A stretch of DNA of 64,000 nt from Berberis thunbergii. Its lineage: Eukaryota; Streptophyta; Magnoliopsida; Ranunculales; Berberidaceae. Where the stretch lies: assembly GCA_003290165.1 (NCBI GenBank), contig QNQO01000198.1, positions 248,001 to 312,000 on the forward strand, read 5' to 3'. Of the stretch, positions 10,885-22,613 are shown in pieces. Under the pieces are notes generated by a model. That model searched no databases. It had not been told where the DNA came from and was given only the letters and a program-made list of their open reading frames with translations. The position numbers and the translations under genes are program-made. How positions within the stretch are numbered: position 1 is the stretch's first letter; each line of letters starts with the position of its first letter.

Positions 10885-11245
10885 AACCTCTGGTATGGAG
10901 AGGCACATGTGGCATGCCAGACCTTCATTAACAACGCCCAAGAAACGGGTTGAAAAAAAATACAATGGGGCTACATTTCGACTTTACCCATTATCTACCT
11001 AGCCTATTACTATTTTCTAATATATGTTGTATGTATTCATTCCAAATAACTAGAGCCCGCACTTTTCACTTCAATGTAACTTTATCAAACAACCTGAAAT
11101 TTTTATCATCTTGTGCCAAAGATGCTAAATGATCATCCATTGAATTAACTTCTCTGGAAACATGAATGAAAACAAACTCCATGTCACGTCAATGGCTAAG
11201 ATTTATCACCACACATTTCCTAAGGACTAAGGAACACCCATTCCA

Positions 11246-11530
11246 TTATACCATCTTCTTACCAGCATAGAAATTATTTTGAATAATAACTCTACCGATC
11301 CCCAACTCCAAATAAAACTTCAACCCTTCCAAACAAGCGATGGTCTCCGCTTTATTGCTCGAACCCATACCAAAACCAAAATTTTGGCCCCAAGACAGTG
11401 CCCATGTGCATCCCTCACAACTATACCGCCAAACCATGTTTTAACCCCAGAATCACTATCCCATCTTGCCAACCCATCTACATTAAGAGCATACCGACCT
11501 AATGGTGGGAAATTCCAATACAAAACGAAT
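11246..11530 (-). pseudogene. LINE RNase H-like domain (RVT_3), frameshifted
   Basis: Two minus-strand frames together give the domain. 11523-11320 reads YALNVDGLARWD and GGIVVRDAHGHCLG; 11437-11246 reads NKAETIACLEGLKFYLELGI then GRVIIQNNFYAGKKMV. These match the plant RVT_3 pattern: LNVDG near the start, GGI-x-RD-x-x-G, AE-x-x-A, and RVI-x-x-(S/N)D-x-x. The last catalytic D appears as N in QNNF. A frameshift at about 11400 separates the two. The domain would degrade the RNA of the RNA-DNA hybrid during LINE replication. Confidence 0.65.
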
Positions 11531-11756
11531 GGAGTTTTTACCCTACAATGCTTGATTTAAACCCAAGCTTCCGAATGACCACATCCTTTCTCCCTTTTCA
11601 TTTAGGAATAAAACAATGATTAACCAGTCGAAGCAAATCACAACCTTCAAAATCAAAAAAATGGATATTCCAATGTTTATCTGAATACTTTGCATTCCTT
11701 TGGACCCAAACTTTCGAAAAAATAGAAAGTGGCGTCAACTGAAACAAAACCTCACC

Positions 11757-12160
11757 CTATGAATTTACCAAACCTATTCGAAACCAAATTTTTAACAAAG
11801 AGTAAACCTCTATCAGGCGTTGTGCATGAACCCCGAACACCATGTCAAAATGATAATGAACCTGCCTTGCCAACTTGCCTTCCACAAAGAGATGTTTAGT
11901 CAATTTAATATCTGGAAATCTACAATAGCTACACTTAAAAAAAGTGAAGGACCACACGCCAATACCTATCTGTCAACAAGAATTGCTCTTTTCAAAATTG
12001 TCCAGAGCAACACTGAATGTTTAGTTGGGAGAAAGGGATGAAACAATTTCGTATAAACAAAGTCTGAATCACCTCTAACTCTCATTGCTTTAAAAGCATA
12101 TTTTACTATGTACACACCATCGATACTAGGTTTCAAAACTCGAACATCCAATATTGTCAA
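11757..12160 (-). pseudogene. LINE zf-RVT domain, broken
   Basis: The minus strand shows KPSIDGVYIVKYAF, then LLWTILKRAILV, then KHLFVEGKLARQVHYHF. These correspond to the zf-RVT order: G-x-F-(S/T)-V-K-x-A-(Y/F), then a FLW-x-x-x-x-x-x-L segment, then HLF-x-x-C-x-x-(A/S)-x-x-(V/L)W. The cysteines expected before HLF and after HLFVE are changed or lost. At least one frameshift near 11960 and stops upstream break the frame. The domain sits between RT and RNase H in plant L1 elements, and its position before 11530 on this strand agrees. Confidence 0.6.
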
Positions 12161-12222
12161 GTTTTATTCGCAATCTATTGTTATATGCCTCCAAAGCATG
12201 CGACATGCTCAATCAATCCAAA

Positions 12223-12600
12223 CACTACACCAAAAATGCCCATTAGCAACGGTTTTAAACCGTGGGGGTAACCCATTGTCACGGCTTAGAGCCGTGGGCT
12301 GTAGAGGCATCGCTAAATCCCTAGTCACGATTAAAAACTGTGGCTAAAATATTAGCAACGATTTTATCTCGAGGACGGTTGATGATTTAGCCTCGGTTAT
12401 AAACCGTTGCCACAATCTTAGCCACGGTTCTAAGCCGTGTCCAGGAGTAGCCACGGCTTAAAACCGTTGCAAGTTATGGCCACGGTTCTAAGCCGTTGCA
12501 ATAGTTTTAGCAACGGTTTTAAGCCGTGGCCAGTACTAGCCACAGTTTTTAGCCGTTGCAATAGTTAGCCACGGTTTTAAGCTGTGGCAAATTTTTTTTT
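12223..12600 (+). repeat. Left terminal and subterminal repeat array of CACTA-A
   Basis: After the CACTACACC terminus there are about 17 copies of motifs such as GCAACGGTTTTAAACCGTGG and GCCACGGTTCTAAGCCGTG, each an imperfect inverted repeat centred on TTTAAA-like bases. The segment GTGGGGGTAACC...CCGTGGGCTGTAGAGG marks this as the left-type end; it recurs at 23232 and, reversed, at 51949. In CACTA elements such arrays bind the element-encoded TNPA-type protein. Confidence 0.85.
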
Positions 12601-13383
12601 TGTGCTATCATATGACTTTTGATTTCATCTTATAGGTAAGTATAATTCAGCACGTGCATCAAGTAAATAAAATTTAATATGATTTTTTATTAAATTTAAA
12701 AACAACATTAACAACCTCTGATCAGCAAATTCCAACATTTACAATTCATTACAGCAAAAATTTAGATCATTACACCTACTGAATTGCATCACTGCTGTAG
12801 TAAAGCAAGATACAGTAAGAGCTAGAAAGGTCTTTCCTGCACCATGCAATACACTGGATTAGATGCCACTTTTCACCCCCGGAATTGCCATACACTTTTT
12901 CTTTGTTCTCTTCCTTACAGATTCAATGTGGATAGAACATTACTCGTATTTAAGTTTCCCCTGATGCATTAGGCCCAAAAAGTAATCTATCATAGCTCTG
13001 CATTCTTTAGCTCTCCCCTCGTTCATCTACTTCTGCGACCAGAACCCTTTCAAAGAAATATTCTGCACATGACACGGTCAAATATGTGCATCAAATGGTA
13101 GCCAATGAAACAGATAAGTTATTCATATGCAGCTATTGATATTTTCACCTCCATGATTTAATTCTGACACCCCAACTTATACACCAGTTAGGAAGCACAT
13201 TAGACACCTATGGTATCTGTTGATAGATGTTTGATGTTGAGAAAAATTCTTTTTGAGCATTTTTCATGTTTTTATGGCCTCCATAGATAAATAGGAAAAG
13301 ATAAGGTGGGAATTTCTAGCAAAGAATCAGACTAGTACCAACTTCATTACTGATGACAGAAAAACGAAAGTTCAGAGCATTAC

Positions 13384-14300
13384 CTTAAAAATGAAATATG
13401 AAGTAGACACTGACAGGTTTCTTAGCCATACCAACATATGTCACCATAGTCCCTCCCTGACTGCAGATATAAGATCCATTAGCTTACTGCGAGGAAACCT
13501 GATTTCAGGGGCCTGGTTTGTATGTGTGTCCAGAAAGAATGTTCACCTTAAGAATTTCAGAACTAAAGAAGCAGAATCATCACCAACACAAATGAATCCC
13601 AAGGAAGGCTCAGGTACAACAGCCTATGCATGCCAACAAAATAAAAACATGCCAAACATAAGTCCGGTGTATTGCCAGGAATCTGAAACAAAGTTTGCAC
13701 AGAACTTACCATATGGAGTAACGACCTGGACATAGTAGCCATAATTTAATATAAATAAATATAAGGTTAATGAAAAAGAAAGACCATACCAGAAGGCCCT
13801 TGATGTTCTTCACTTGCAGCTGACTCTCTGTAAACACTTCACTGGCACCAAGCTTGATAAGTCTTTCTTTCACTTCATCTGATCCAGTTCTGTTAAAATC
13901 AGAAAATTGAAGAAATTTCATTGCAGCTGTAGACTAAAGCACTATAATCTATTTAATGTGACTTTTATGGGAAACGACATGCCTGTCTCTAATGCTATTG
14001 ATGCCTCAGATCTGTGCAAGTTGAATTATGCATTGTCCCACCATGCTTGTAGCCCCATTTTGAACAGCAACATCTCCTACTCATGCACAATTCAATCAGA
14101 AGAAAGCAGGTAAAATCAAATAATAGAAACCAAATATTAAATATTCACAATGTGATTTGACAAACAAGATAATGTTCCAGTACCTGGATTCAACTTTACG
14201 AAGTCTTCCAGGATGCATAAAGCTGTCAAAGGATTTACAGTAACTGTAGCAGCATATTCAATAGGGATATCTTTGTTTATCTTATGCCAATATGTTTCCA
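13384..14300 (-). pseudogene. Captured fragment of mitochondrial trans-2-enoyl-CoA/ACP reductase (MECR-like)
   Basis: Four exon pieces read in order on the minus strand: about 14300-14183 (WHKINKDIPIEYAATVTVNP then LTALCILEDFVKLNPG), 14073-14014 (AVQNGATSMVGQCIIQLAQ), 13890-13788 (GSDEVKERLIKLGASEVFTE then SQLQVKN) and 13460-13384 (QGGTMVTYVGMAKKP then SYFIFK). These are the substrate-side and NADPH-binding parts of the MDR-type enoyl reductase of mitochondrial fatty acid synthesis. The last exon has a small frameshift before SYFIFK. The N-terminal region and C-terminus are absent, and introns are retained. It is not a functional gene. Confidence 0.7.
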
Positions 14301-14968
14301 TGGTGTTGGCAAGCATGAATATTGCTTAATTCTCTCTCTCTTTCAAGTTATGGAAGTTCCTTTCAGAAACATGAGGATGTAGAACAGGAAGTGGAAGACA
14401 CTAGCTTCTAATGAGAAGCATGTGTTCCTTTTTGTTTGACCCACACTTTGTATTGGGTAAGGGATTTGTTCAATCTAATGGCTACAACCAGAATATGATA
14501 TTCTAATGCCTATATGCAAGATATGATATTATCTTTAATTAACAACTTTTTTACAGTAACAAATAATCATTATAAAGAATAAACTTACGAATAGCTTATT
14601 TGTACAATATTCAGAATGCATCTGTATAGATTAGACAATAATGCAACATAGAAATCATTATCAGATTGCATAACTTCTCTATGAGGAATTCTGAGTTTAT
14701 CAACTTCTCTATTCTAAAGTAACTCAATTGTTCTTTTCCTGCCACATAACCTGAATCATACGAGAAGAAACTCTCCCCTTGGTTGATCGAAACACTTTTT
14801 GAGCAAAGTAGTTATGTTATGTTTCATCATCTTAGAACTTGAATCATAGAAAAAAAAAGCAATTGGGAAGGGTTTCTAAGAAAAAACCACCTTATCAAGG
14901 ATCGTTATCTACCAAATTCCCTGAGAACAAAATCTAGATCTAAAAACACAACCAACATAACAAATATT

Positions 14969-15014
<46 letters not shown>

Positions 15015-16504
15015 TTTGAGCCACCTAAGGCATTGCGGCGAATGTGGTGGCTCAAAGAACATAATCTGTACCAAAGAAATTTTCGTTTCATATGGTGGCC
15101 ACTGTCCAATCTAATAACAGCAGTCTAAAACGCACAAAAAGGCCCTAGAAAATGCACTGTCCACCTAACAGCAGTCTCAAAGAACATAGTATAAACCAAA
15201 AACAAAGAAAAAACTAAGATATAACTGCAAAAAAAGTAAACAATAGCAGATTTTGGGACTTACTGCAAGGGACGATCTGCTGATGATAAGAGGTACGCAC
15301 TGTTGCTGCTGCTGCTGCGAGGGACGCACTGATGCGAGCTTGCTGCTGGTGGCAAACCAGAGTGCGCTCTGTTTCACTGCAGAGTACCCACTGTCCTGAC
15401 AGTTATGATCTGAGGATTTTTGAATGCAACCTGGGTGCTGCATTTCACTGCTTGCACTCATTCCTGTCGCAGGTCTTGGATTCCAAGCAAGTACATTACT
15501 TTAACTTGTATTTGCTATTGCTATTGCTACTGCATATGGTACCAGCTTTTAGAACACTTTGGACTTCCCTTTATAAAAATCCCCATACCTCCATGTGAGC
15601 CAAAAACTCCATACAAAACCATAACCCTGGAAACCCACTAAACGACCAATTATACGCCTTCTCCGACATCCCACTCATCTTTATTGCACTTTTCCTATCA
15701 AATATAACCTGAAACCTACACAAACCAAATCAAATTCATCAAACAAACCAACCCAGAAATCAAAACATCTCTCTCAAACAAACCCAAGAATGAAAACACT
15801 AATACCTCGTCGCATTATCTAAACTATAATCTAGCTAGCTCTGACATCAAGGAGATGAAAAGTTCCAGAAGAAAACCTATTAATGATAATCTTGCAGCTC
15901 TTGCTTCAGAGTGTTACTACCATATAGACACACAAATGAATGTTTATGCATATTTGTGTCGAACTATGTACTAAATGTACCATTACTCACACAGATATGA
16001 GAATGAGATGTTTAGATGATTTTTTCGTCATAGACTCATAAATTGGAAAAGAAAATGAAAATTTTCAAATGAATATAGACTTAGAGATTGAGTAAAAATG
16101 TAAAAAATTTCAATGATATTATTATTATCAGTTACAATAAAATCAGCAATTCATATTGGTTTGGTAACATTAGAAAAATTCAAGAACCATGTTATTCTAA
16201 TCAATGTTGGTGTAGACATTAGTTTGGTTAGTCAGATTTGTAATCTGATTGTGAAATGAAATTGCATATTATGTACAGTTGAATCAACTAACAAATGAAT
16301 GAATGATGAAAGATCTTGAACAAAAGGGTAACCCCAAACAGGCCTAGCTACCCATCAAAGAATTTTCTTGATTCTTTTCAATCAAACAACAACCCATCAA
16401 AGATAATAAAATATAACGAGACACCAAACACATATCGTGATCTGAATCATACAAAAACACATCAAAAATTTCAATATTTACATCAAAACAGAGCAAAAGA
16501 ACCA
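14301..16504. other. CACTA-A filler with low-complexity and unassigned sequence
   Basis: It contains an (AT)n microsatellite and an unassigned minus-strand frame at 15177-15461 with a CAG-derived glutamine run (QQQQQQ), bounded by AT-rich intron-like DNA. The frame at 15461-15250 could be a captured exon but I recognise no family. The segment around 15015-15065 (GAGCCACC...GGTGGCTC) has a weak resemblance to 27085-27150. Confidence 0.4.
14970..15012. repeat. (AT)n microsatellite
   Basis: There are about 21 uninterrupted AT dinucleotides. They create a spurious minus-strand frame rich in alternating Ile and Tyr. Confidence 0.95.
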
Positions 16505-16575
16505 ACCTTGCCGGGTCTGCCCTTGATGACGATGTATCCGTTCTTGCGAATGGTTCCAGACTGCTGAGGGTACGT
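16505..16575 (-). pseudogene. Captured eIF5A exon fragment
   Basis: The minus strand reads YPQQSGTIRKNGYIVIKGRP followed by GKV. Plant eIF5A has nearly the same first-domain segment (TYPQQ-x-GTIRKNG-x-IVIK-x-RPCKVVEV). The cysteine in RPCKV is glycine here. Only this single exon is present; the hypusine loop is not. eIF5A promotes translation elongation and termination; this piece is non-functional cargo. Confidence 0.65.
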
Positions 16576-16847
16576 TTTGGAGGGGTTAGGGCAAAAGCAG
16601 ATAAAAATACTAATTAAATGTAAAACTGTCAATGTCAAGAGTACTTACACTTGAAAAAAGTACATGTTAATATTTTTTATTTGGGGGGAGGGGCTAACTA
16701 AAAAGTATTCTTAATCATGAAGCTCAAGAAATTAAGTGCATAATTTCTAGCAATCCACACATGTCAATAGATTATCATATACATACCAAGGAACAAGAAA
16801 AAGGAAATTTTCAGTCCAAGCCAAGGAGACAGTATGTAAAAGCAAAC

Positions 16848-16950
16848 CTGGTTAAATCCTGATTTTAAAGCTTCAACTTGTCTAGATATCCCACTTCTCA
16901 CAGTTGCATCAACAATGAATGAAACATATTCTACTAAGTTGATCATATTT
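16848..16950 (-). pseudogene. Captured HECT E3 ubiquitin ligase exon (UPL-like)
   Basis: The minus strand reads LVEYVSFIVDATVRSGISRQ then VEALKSGFNQV. This matches the N-lobe segment of plant HECT ligases of the UPL3/UPL4 type (L-x-x-YV-x-x-(V/I)VDATV-x-x-GI-x-RQ-x-EA-(F/L)-x-(A/S)GFNQVF). A GT donor-like GTTTGC follows the exon. Only a piece of about 33 codons is present. Confidence 0.6.
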
Positions 16951-18492
16951 ACCTAACAAAGAAAAGCAAAAAAGATGTTGTCAGACATTGTAGACCACTA
17001 ATATTCATCAAGCAATATAAAACTTTAACCATGCCACAAAGTAAAAGAAAGGGACAAACTAGTAATGAAAACTTCAAAACAGACCATAGTCAAAGAAAAC
17101 ACCAGGATGTTGTCATAAATCAGCCTGAAATCAAAGACCACATGATCAAAACAATTTTCATTTCAGCTCTAATTTGTTGAATGCCTACTTGTTAAATCAG
17201 CCTGAAATCAGAAGCAAGAGTAAGCATGCCATTAGCCTTCGAAGCATTTATGGCAAAATAAGGTTTCGAGATATTTCAGGATCAAGAGTAAGCATGCCAT
17301 TAGCCTTCTTTTCTTGTCAGGAAATGATTTACAAATGCCAGATCTGGCTTTCAGATTGTGTTTTAAAAATAAATTAATAAAGCCTAAGGAGCGAAAAAAA
17401 AAGATCATGTAAAAGAATTGCATAGAACCAGATTCCATTATATTAGGCTTCTAAAGGTATTACTACTTTCTAGTAAGGTACATGTCAGTTTAACAATGAA
17501 AAGGTAGAGTGAATCCAGTGTTTGAAATGGCTAATTCAGGAAATGAGGCATTAGTGTTTTAAGATGCAAAGCTAGCCTGAAGGTGTAAGTTTCAGTAATC
17601 GAACAATGAAAATTACTAAAATATCATGTACAAATCAAGGAAATTAGAAAGACTCGATCCATGTAATTATGTTATAACCGGCATCGATATGTCACTTACA
17701 TGAAACTTAGCAAATAGTTAATGATATCAAGCTAATATTAGAATGTGAAATTTTTTACAGAAGCAACAAAGTAAGTTCACTTACTGGAATTGGAGTTGCA
17801 TATTTACAGGAAAGTGTGCAATTGAATGGCTGAAAGGGTCTCTGTTGGTATGAGTGCCATTATTTGGTTCTTGACCATTCCCATGCACATTTCTGTCTCT
17901 CTATATATTGGAGATGACATAATCTAATATCTGGGCCGCTTCAGTTGGTGGATATTGTCTCTCAGAACACACCTGTTCCGTTTAAATAACAAGTAACATG
18001 TCAGAACAAAACTATTTAAAAATATAGAAAAAGCTGTTGCTCTCGACTCTTTTCAGCTTTAGGATTATGCATGCATGCATTTAAGGTACATACACACACA
18101 TGTCACAGAACCTAAATGGAACTGACTGAAAAATGCACAGGACAGATAATTCAACCATATTCAGCACATGTTGTAAGTATGGGTTCCTATATACCTGTAT
18201 CATGAGCAAAGTAGCAACACAGGATATTATGAGGCCTGAAGGGATTTGTGCTTCAATGCTTCTCCAATCTTTTTTAGAGCATCCTCTCCTTCCTTAAAAG
18301 AGGACATCACCTGGAACAATTTGTTAGTGGCAAGATCATTGCCCGATCATGGTGATGTTGCACTGGTAATTTGGCTAGTCACTATCACTACTGTTCTTGC
18401 ATCTGAAAAATATAAATAAGGAGAGATCAAATAACTTTATGAAGGATCTAAATTTCAGACTCTGAATAATCAGGCAAAAGATAGTTTTTGTA
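16951..18492. other. CACTA-A filler
   Basis: This is AT-rich intron-like DNA. It holds a 24-base direct repeat (about 17217-17240 and 17286-17309, AGAGTAAGCATGCCATTAGC...) and a duplicated TAAATCAGCCTGAAATCA (about 17118 and 17195). A minus-strand piece at 18310-18240 reads SSFKEGEDALKKIGEALKHK, which looks exonic but which I cannot assign. Confidence 0.4.
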
Positions 18493-18702
18493 CTAACGTC
18501 TTTTCCCTTCCATGGCTTCTTTTTTCACTTGACAATCAGAGCATAAGAATGGGCCATTCCAAGGACGCACTTTTCCTGGATTTGATGAACCAACATGCAC
18601 CGATGTTCCCTTGTTCGGTTTTATTTCTACTTGACAAGCCGCGCACATGAACAATTTGAACATGTTGCATAAGGAATACTCTGTATTTAACCTGTGATTC
18701 AC
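18493..18702 (-). pseudogene. Captured exon of an uncharacterised CxxC-type plant protein
   Basis: The minus-strand frame reads LFMCAACQVEIKPNKGTSVH, then VGSSNPGKVRPWNGPFLCSD, then CQVKKEAMEGKRR. Two CxxC pairs (CAAC and CSDC) about 40 residues apart suggest a small zinc-binding module. The composition is clearly protein-like and unlike the surrounding AT-rich DNA. I do not recognise the family with certainty. It lies on the same strand as the other captured pieces of CACTA-A. Confidence 0.5.
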
Positions 18703-19159
18703 ATAAATGCATCAGATTCTGATAATTAGATTATCCACAAACAAATGCATATATCAGTTTTGAAGAAGAAAACTTTGATAGAAAGTGTGATGAAGCTTGC
18801 CAAACAATCAATATTCAAGGAACAAAGAACAAAGAAGAAACAAAAAAGGTTTCTTGCCATTAGAGAAATGTGGTCTAAACTGAAATTTTCATAACAATCA
18901 TTATGACATAAATAAATATGGTTTTTATCGAACCTGGGCTTTGTACAGAGGTAAGAGTTTGGGAAGATTCTATAATTGAGAGTGGCAATAAATTCCCATA
19001 TTGGTGATCATTGGAGAGTTGAGAATCGCGAAAGAAGCTGAAATGCATGATAACAATCTAATCTGGTGTTTGAGTTTCGCAAAACTCACTTTTTTCAAGA
19101 CTCAAAGAAAGCATAAAACAAGAACCATAAAAGGAAGAAAAAATGACTTACTTAGAGAT

Positions 19160-20095
19160 CTCTGAGTTCAGCATCTGAAATTCGTTGCTAAAATAAGACA
19201 TACTATTTCTTTGCGATTGATTTCCATTTTCTCCTAGCCTTCTGCTTTGAATTTCTTCTTGTAGTACCTTTCCTTCCACCCATGTAAACCCAATCTGACC
19301 TGCATAAAATATGTGCAAACAACCTCTCAGATTTACAAATTAGAATTATTTTCATCCTTTCAGAGCAGTACTCTATATACATGAAGTAGGAAGTACTTCA
19401 CTATTACATACACGAGAAATTCAAAAAGTGAAATCACAGACCTTGTCTGTCAATAATCCACTATGTTTGAATAAATCACCCTTCTCACAGATCATATCCT
19501 TTAGCTGTCGTTTCAACTCCTTCGCGTTCTTCACAACCTAGAAGACAACAACAAAATATTTAGATTGAACTCTTAATCAAGTGGTTCCCAAAAAATTTCA
19601 TGTGAACATAACAGGCACCAAATTCCAAATATAGCATTATAGTTATATAAGAATTAGCATACATCATCATCATCATCAAGTATTGAACAAGCATAACTAT
19701 TATGACAAGGCAGTTTGCATATGATGGAAAAGACATCTTAACTAACTAAGCATATGATGGAATGTTGAGATCCGAAAGCTTTTTTAAGGCATTGGAATGA
19801 ATCATTAAAATGCTTGATTCTCTCAAAACAAAATTAACTCGTTAAAATGTTTCAACTTCTTAAAAATAATTCCTTTTTATTCTTGAGCATGCAGTGCAAC
19901 AATTTTGAGCAAAACCAGACTGGAAAGCTTAGATCTAAAGCTGATTGCCAAAAAAACTATGCATCAAAAGGGTAAATCAGTAGTGTAACATAAAACCATT
20001 CAAATATCTGTTTACCTTAATTTGTTTTGCTTCACCTCCCTTCACTTTCTTTAGGCTAATAACTGTCTTAAACCAATCCCCAAAGCCCATATCTG
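19160..20095 (-). pseudogene. Cluster of captured exon-like pieces, first one similar to an IQD-type N-terminus
   Basis: In minus-strand order: 20095-20012 reads MGFGDWFKTVISLKKVKGGE then AKQIK, similar to the start of plant IQ67-domain proteins (MG-x-x-x-x-WF-K-x-x-I-x-x-KK); 19545-19443 reads NAKELKRQLKDMICEKGDLF; 19300-19170 reads QIGFTWVEGKVLQEEIQSRR. The three have exon-like boundaries and lie in order, but I cannot show that they come from one gene. The IQ calmodulin-binding motif itself is not visible. Confidence 0.35.
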
Positions 20096-21661
20096 TGAAT
20101 CATGATGTTAGATAATTTTACAGAAGTGTCAATTCTATGGTACCTGGAAAATAAATTTCAAATTTATCACATATGTGTCAGCTGTGACCATCAAATTGTT
20201 CAAATACCATACCTTTCATGTGTTTGTGAACTTCAAAGAGACAAATGGATCTTCCTAAATGGTAAATGCATTTTCCTAAGATCAATAAGAAACGACTGAA
20301 AAAAGAAAGGGAATGCAGTTTGTAAGAGATTTACCAATTGAAACCAGAGCTCCCAAGGGAAATACCATAATTTGTTCACATTAACCATATTTCTATTATT
20401 ATATTTTATTCAGGATACATAATGGACCTTCTTGATGTTGAAATCCCTAGTTATTGATTAAATCCAATCCGTCCCTAGGAGTTTCTTTTTTTAAGATTTT
20501 AGTAGCATTTAATTTCTAACCCAAAGCTATGGATGGTTGGTGAAATTAATTCCAAATAGAAGAACGACACTTAGGAGCTTACTTTTCTTCTTGAAATTAA
20601 GAAATCAATTGGGGTCAAGTGGGAAAATAAAACCAAGTTATTGAATATAAAAAAAAACTATAAAAGTATACGAGCAAAATATCCAAAATATAAAAAATTG
20701 ATTCAAGTGATCGAACTTTTTAGTATTTCACTAGGTTGCATGCAAAGTTTCTTGCATATTCTTTATAAACTAATTTAGATCTTAAATGTTACTACATTAT
20801 GCATGATATCTTATTTCCCTTGTGGATATTGAAAAGAAATTCAAGATATCAAACTGTTAGTTATATCAAGGCCAAGATCCTAAATATTATACTTATAACT
20901 TAAGATTTCCACACTATGGCGTGCACAAGATTTCTGGCATTAGACCATCAAATATTACGAGTTCTTAAATTTAGATGAAAAATATAAGCTACTATTTATT
21001 CAAAGCAACTCATGTTATTCAAGCAAGCTATCAACATGTTTATGGCTTACCTTCCGACCCAATGATAAATCATATTGAACAAAAAAAACAAAGCAAGCTT
21101 GATTCGGTTTTTCAAATATTTGATCCCAAATTAGAAGAAAATAGAAAAATAAAAGAAAATAGAATCAAGAGAATCGTTTACTCACAAAGATAATAGTAAA
21201 CCGCTTCAATAAGGAGTCACCCTCCTTTCCATGATTTTATCAAAGAATCTCAACAAAGCTTCGTCTTTGAATCCATTCTAGTTTTCTCTAAAACTCACAC
21301 ATTCATAAAGCATTCGCAGTTATCCCTTCTATATAAGAAAGATTAAGATTTCTTGTAGAGATTAAAAAAAAACTAATTTGCCGAAGATTCATTGGAGGAA
21401 ATCCATAATCTCGGGGTTTAAGGTTTAACTAGATATTTATCTTTAATAGTACATGGAGACTTATTAGTGGGAAACTTGGGGAAAATTCAAATTCAAATTC
21501 TAATTCTAAATCAATTGAACAAGTCAAATGATTTAGAAGAGGGAGGTGTGCCTTTCCTTCTTGCATTAACCTCAATTTACACATTATAATGTCTTGACAT
21601 GAGCAACAAATAAGATAATCCTCACAATACATACAAGTTTGCAACCAATAAAAATGCTATA
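20096..21661. other. AT-rich CACTA-A sequence up to the Ty3 insertion
   Basis: I see no recognisable exon or repeat terminus. The plus-strand frame at 20975-21193 is Lys/Asn/Ile-rich and unsupported. The flank immediately left of the Ty3 LTR is CTATA (21657-21661). Confidence 0.45.
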
Positions 21662-22596
21662 TGTTAGTAATTTTCCATCGACTAACCTAGTCACTTGGCC
21701 TTGGACTAATCATTGATCGTTGACTAATCATTGACTAGTCGTCAACTAGTGGACATCGATGACTATGGATAGTCCTTGATTCACACATAGTACGTGATTG
21801 ATAGGTATTAACTTAAGTCATAGTGTGGACGGTCCTTTGTGATTAGAGGATTTTATTATAGACAATTCTTCGTAAGCAAGGAGTCCCAAGTTAATCATTG
21901 GGCATCTCCACATAAGCCACAAGGGTCACATGACATGAACATTTCATCCCAGAGACAATTAAAGACTTGCCAACAACTTAGGTCTTTATGAATTTGCCAA
22001 CAACTTAGGTCACAATGGTCATGCACACTCCAAGGTATGTACCTTTACCTTTAGTATGTAGTCTTATATGGCTAAAGTCGTAGTGCACCCCCATTGATTA
22101 TATAAATATAATAACATGACATGTTGGCATTGATCCATGCATACTTCATTTTGTTTCAGTACGCTTAGAGAATGAAGTTGCACTTCAACAAGTAAAACAA
22201 CGTCGATAATGCATATTTTGAACATTCCCGACTTGTAAATTCTCACATTGCCCGAGACATCCAACAACTTGCCTGGGGCTACCTTCCAGCAAATTTTTTT
22301 GTATTGAGTCAACCTTATCACCACCATGAACACAAAGATACTATCAAACAGGTATAAATCCAAGCTCATTTTCCCAGATTCTGACACACAACAACTCCTG
22401 GCCAAATAGGGATCTCTTTGAACCTCTAACTCACTATTTCTTTCTTACCTCCTTAGCCAGTCACTGCTAGAATGTCGAATTTTACGCACAAGTAACCAAC
22501 CCGGATTGGTATTTGTGAAGGTACATCAACTCGCCTTCTAGGCCGACAGTAGGACCGTAGCAAGAAAAGTTGCGAGACTACTTTTTACCTTCAACA
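21662..22596 (+). mobile_element. 5' LTR of the Ty3 element
   Basis: It begins TGTTAGTAATTTTCC and ends CTTCAACA (TGTT...AACA), directly before TTTGGCATCATCCG, the position of the primer binding site. Repeated GACTAATCATTGA and GACTAGTCG words occur near its start. The minus-strand frame at 22064-22405 is unsupported. Confidence 0.6.
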
Positions 22597-22598
22597 TT

Positions 22599-22613
22599 TG
22601 GCATCATCCGTAG
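22599..22613 (+). other. Primer binding site remnant
   Basis: TGGCATCATCCGTAG follows the LTR end. Many plant Ty3 elements have TGGCGCCGTCTGTGG at this point, so the site is recognisable but has changed bases, mostly at CG dinucleotides. Confidence 0.5.

Larger units (their letters stand above)
10866..12222 (-). mobile_element. LINE (non-LTR retrotransposon), 3' part
   Basis: On the minus strand, zf-RVT-like and RNase H-like segments are followed by about 350 bases of untranslated sequence and then a (TAAA)n tail at 10884-10866, which is how plant L1-type LINEs end. The 5' part, with endonuclease and RT, is absent because the plus-strand end of CACTA-A begins at 12223 within the element. The body carries stops and frameshifts, so it is dead. 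Target-site duplication was not identified because the 5' end is not in the window. Confidence 0.6.
12223..21661 (+). mobile_element. CACTA-A: Pack-CACTA-like transposon, left part (right end not in window)
   Basis: The left end starts CACTACACCAAAAATGCC and is followed by an array of near-palindromic subterminal repeats to about 12600. Immediately inside is a block (12605-12760) that recurs just inside the left end of CACTA-1 (23580-23730). No right-type end (...TTTTGGTGTAGTG) occurs before the Ty3 LTR at 21662, so the element is either truncated or resumes beyond the window after the nested Ty3 element. The 3 bases before the end are AAA, which cannot pair with the TAG at 34093. It carries fragments of MECR, eIF5A, a HECT ligase and other genes, all on the minus strand, and no transposase. 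Confidence 0.65.

Noticed and set aside
12223..12600. Regularly spaced repeats that could suggest a CRISPR-like array
   Set aside because: Spacing is irregular, the repeats are imperfect palindromes at a CACTA terminus, and the same array marks four other CACTA ends.
14970..15109. Minus-strand frame with alternating Ile/Tyr residues
   Set aside because: It is a translation of the (AT)n microsatellite.
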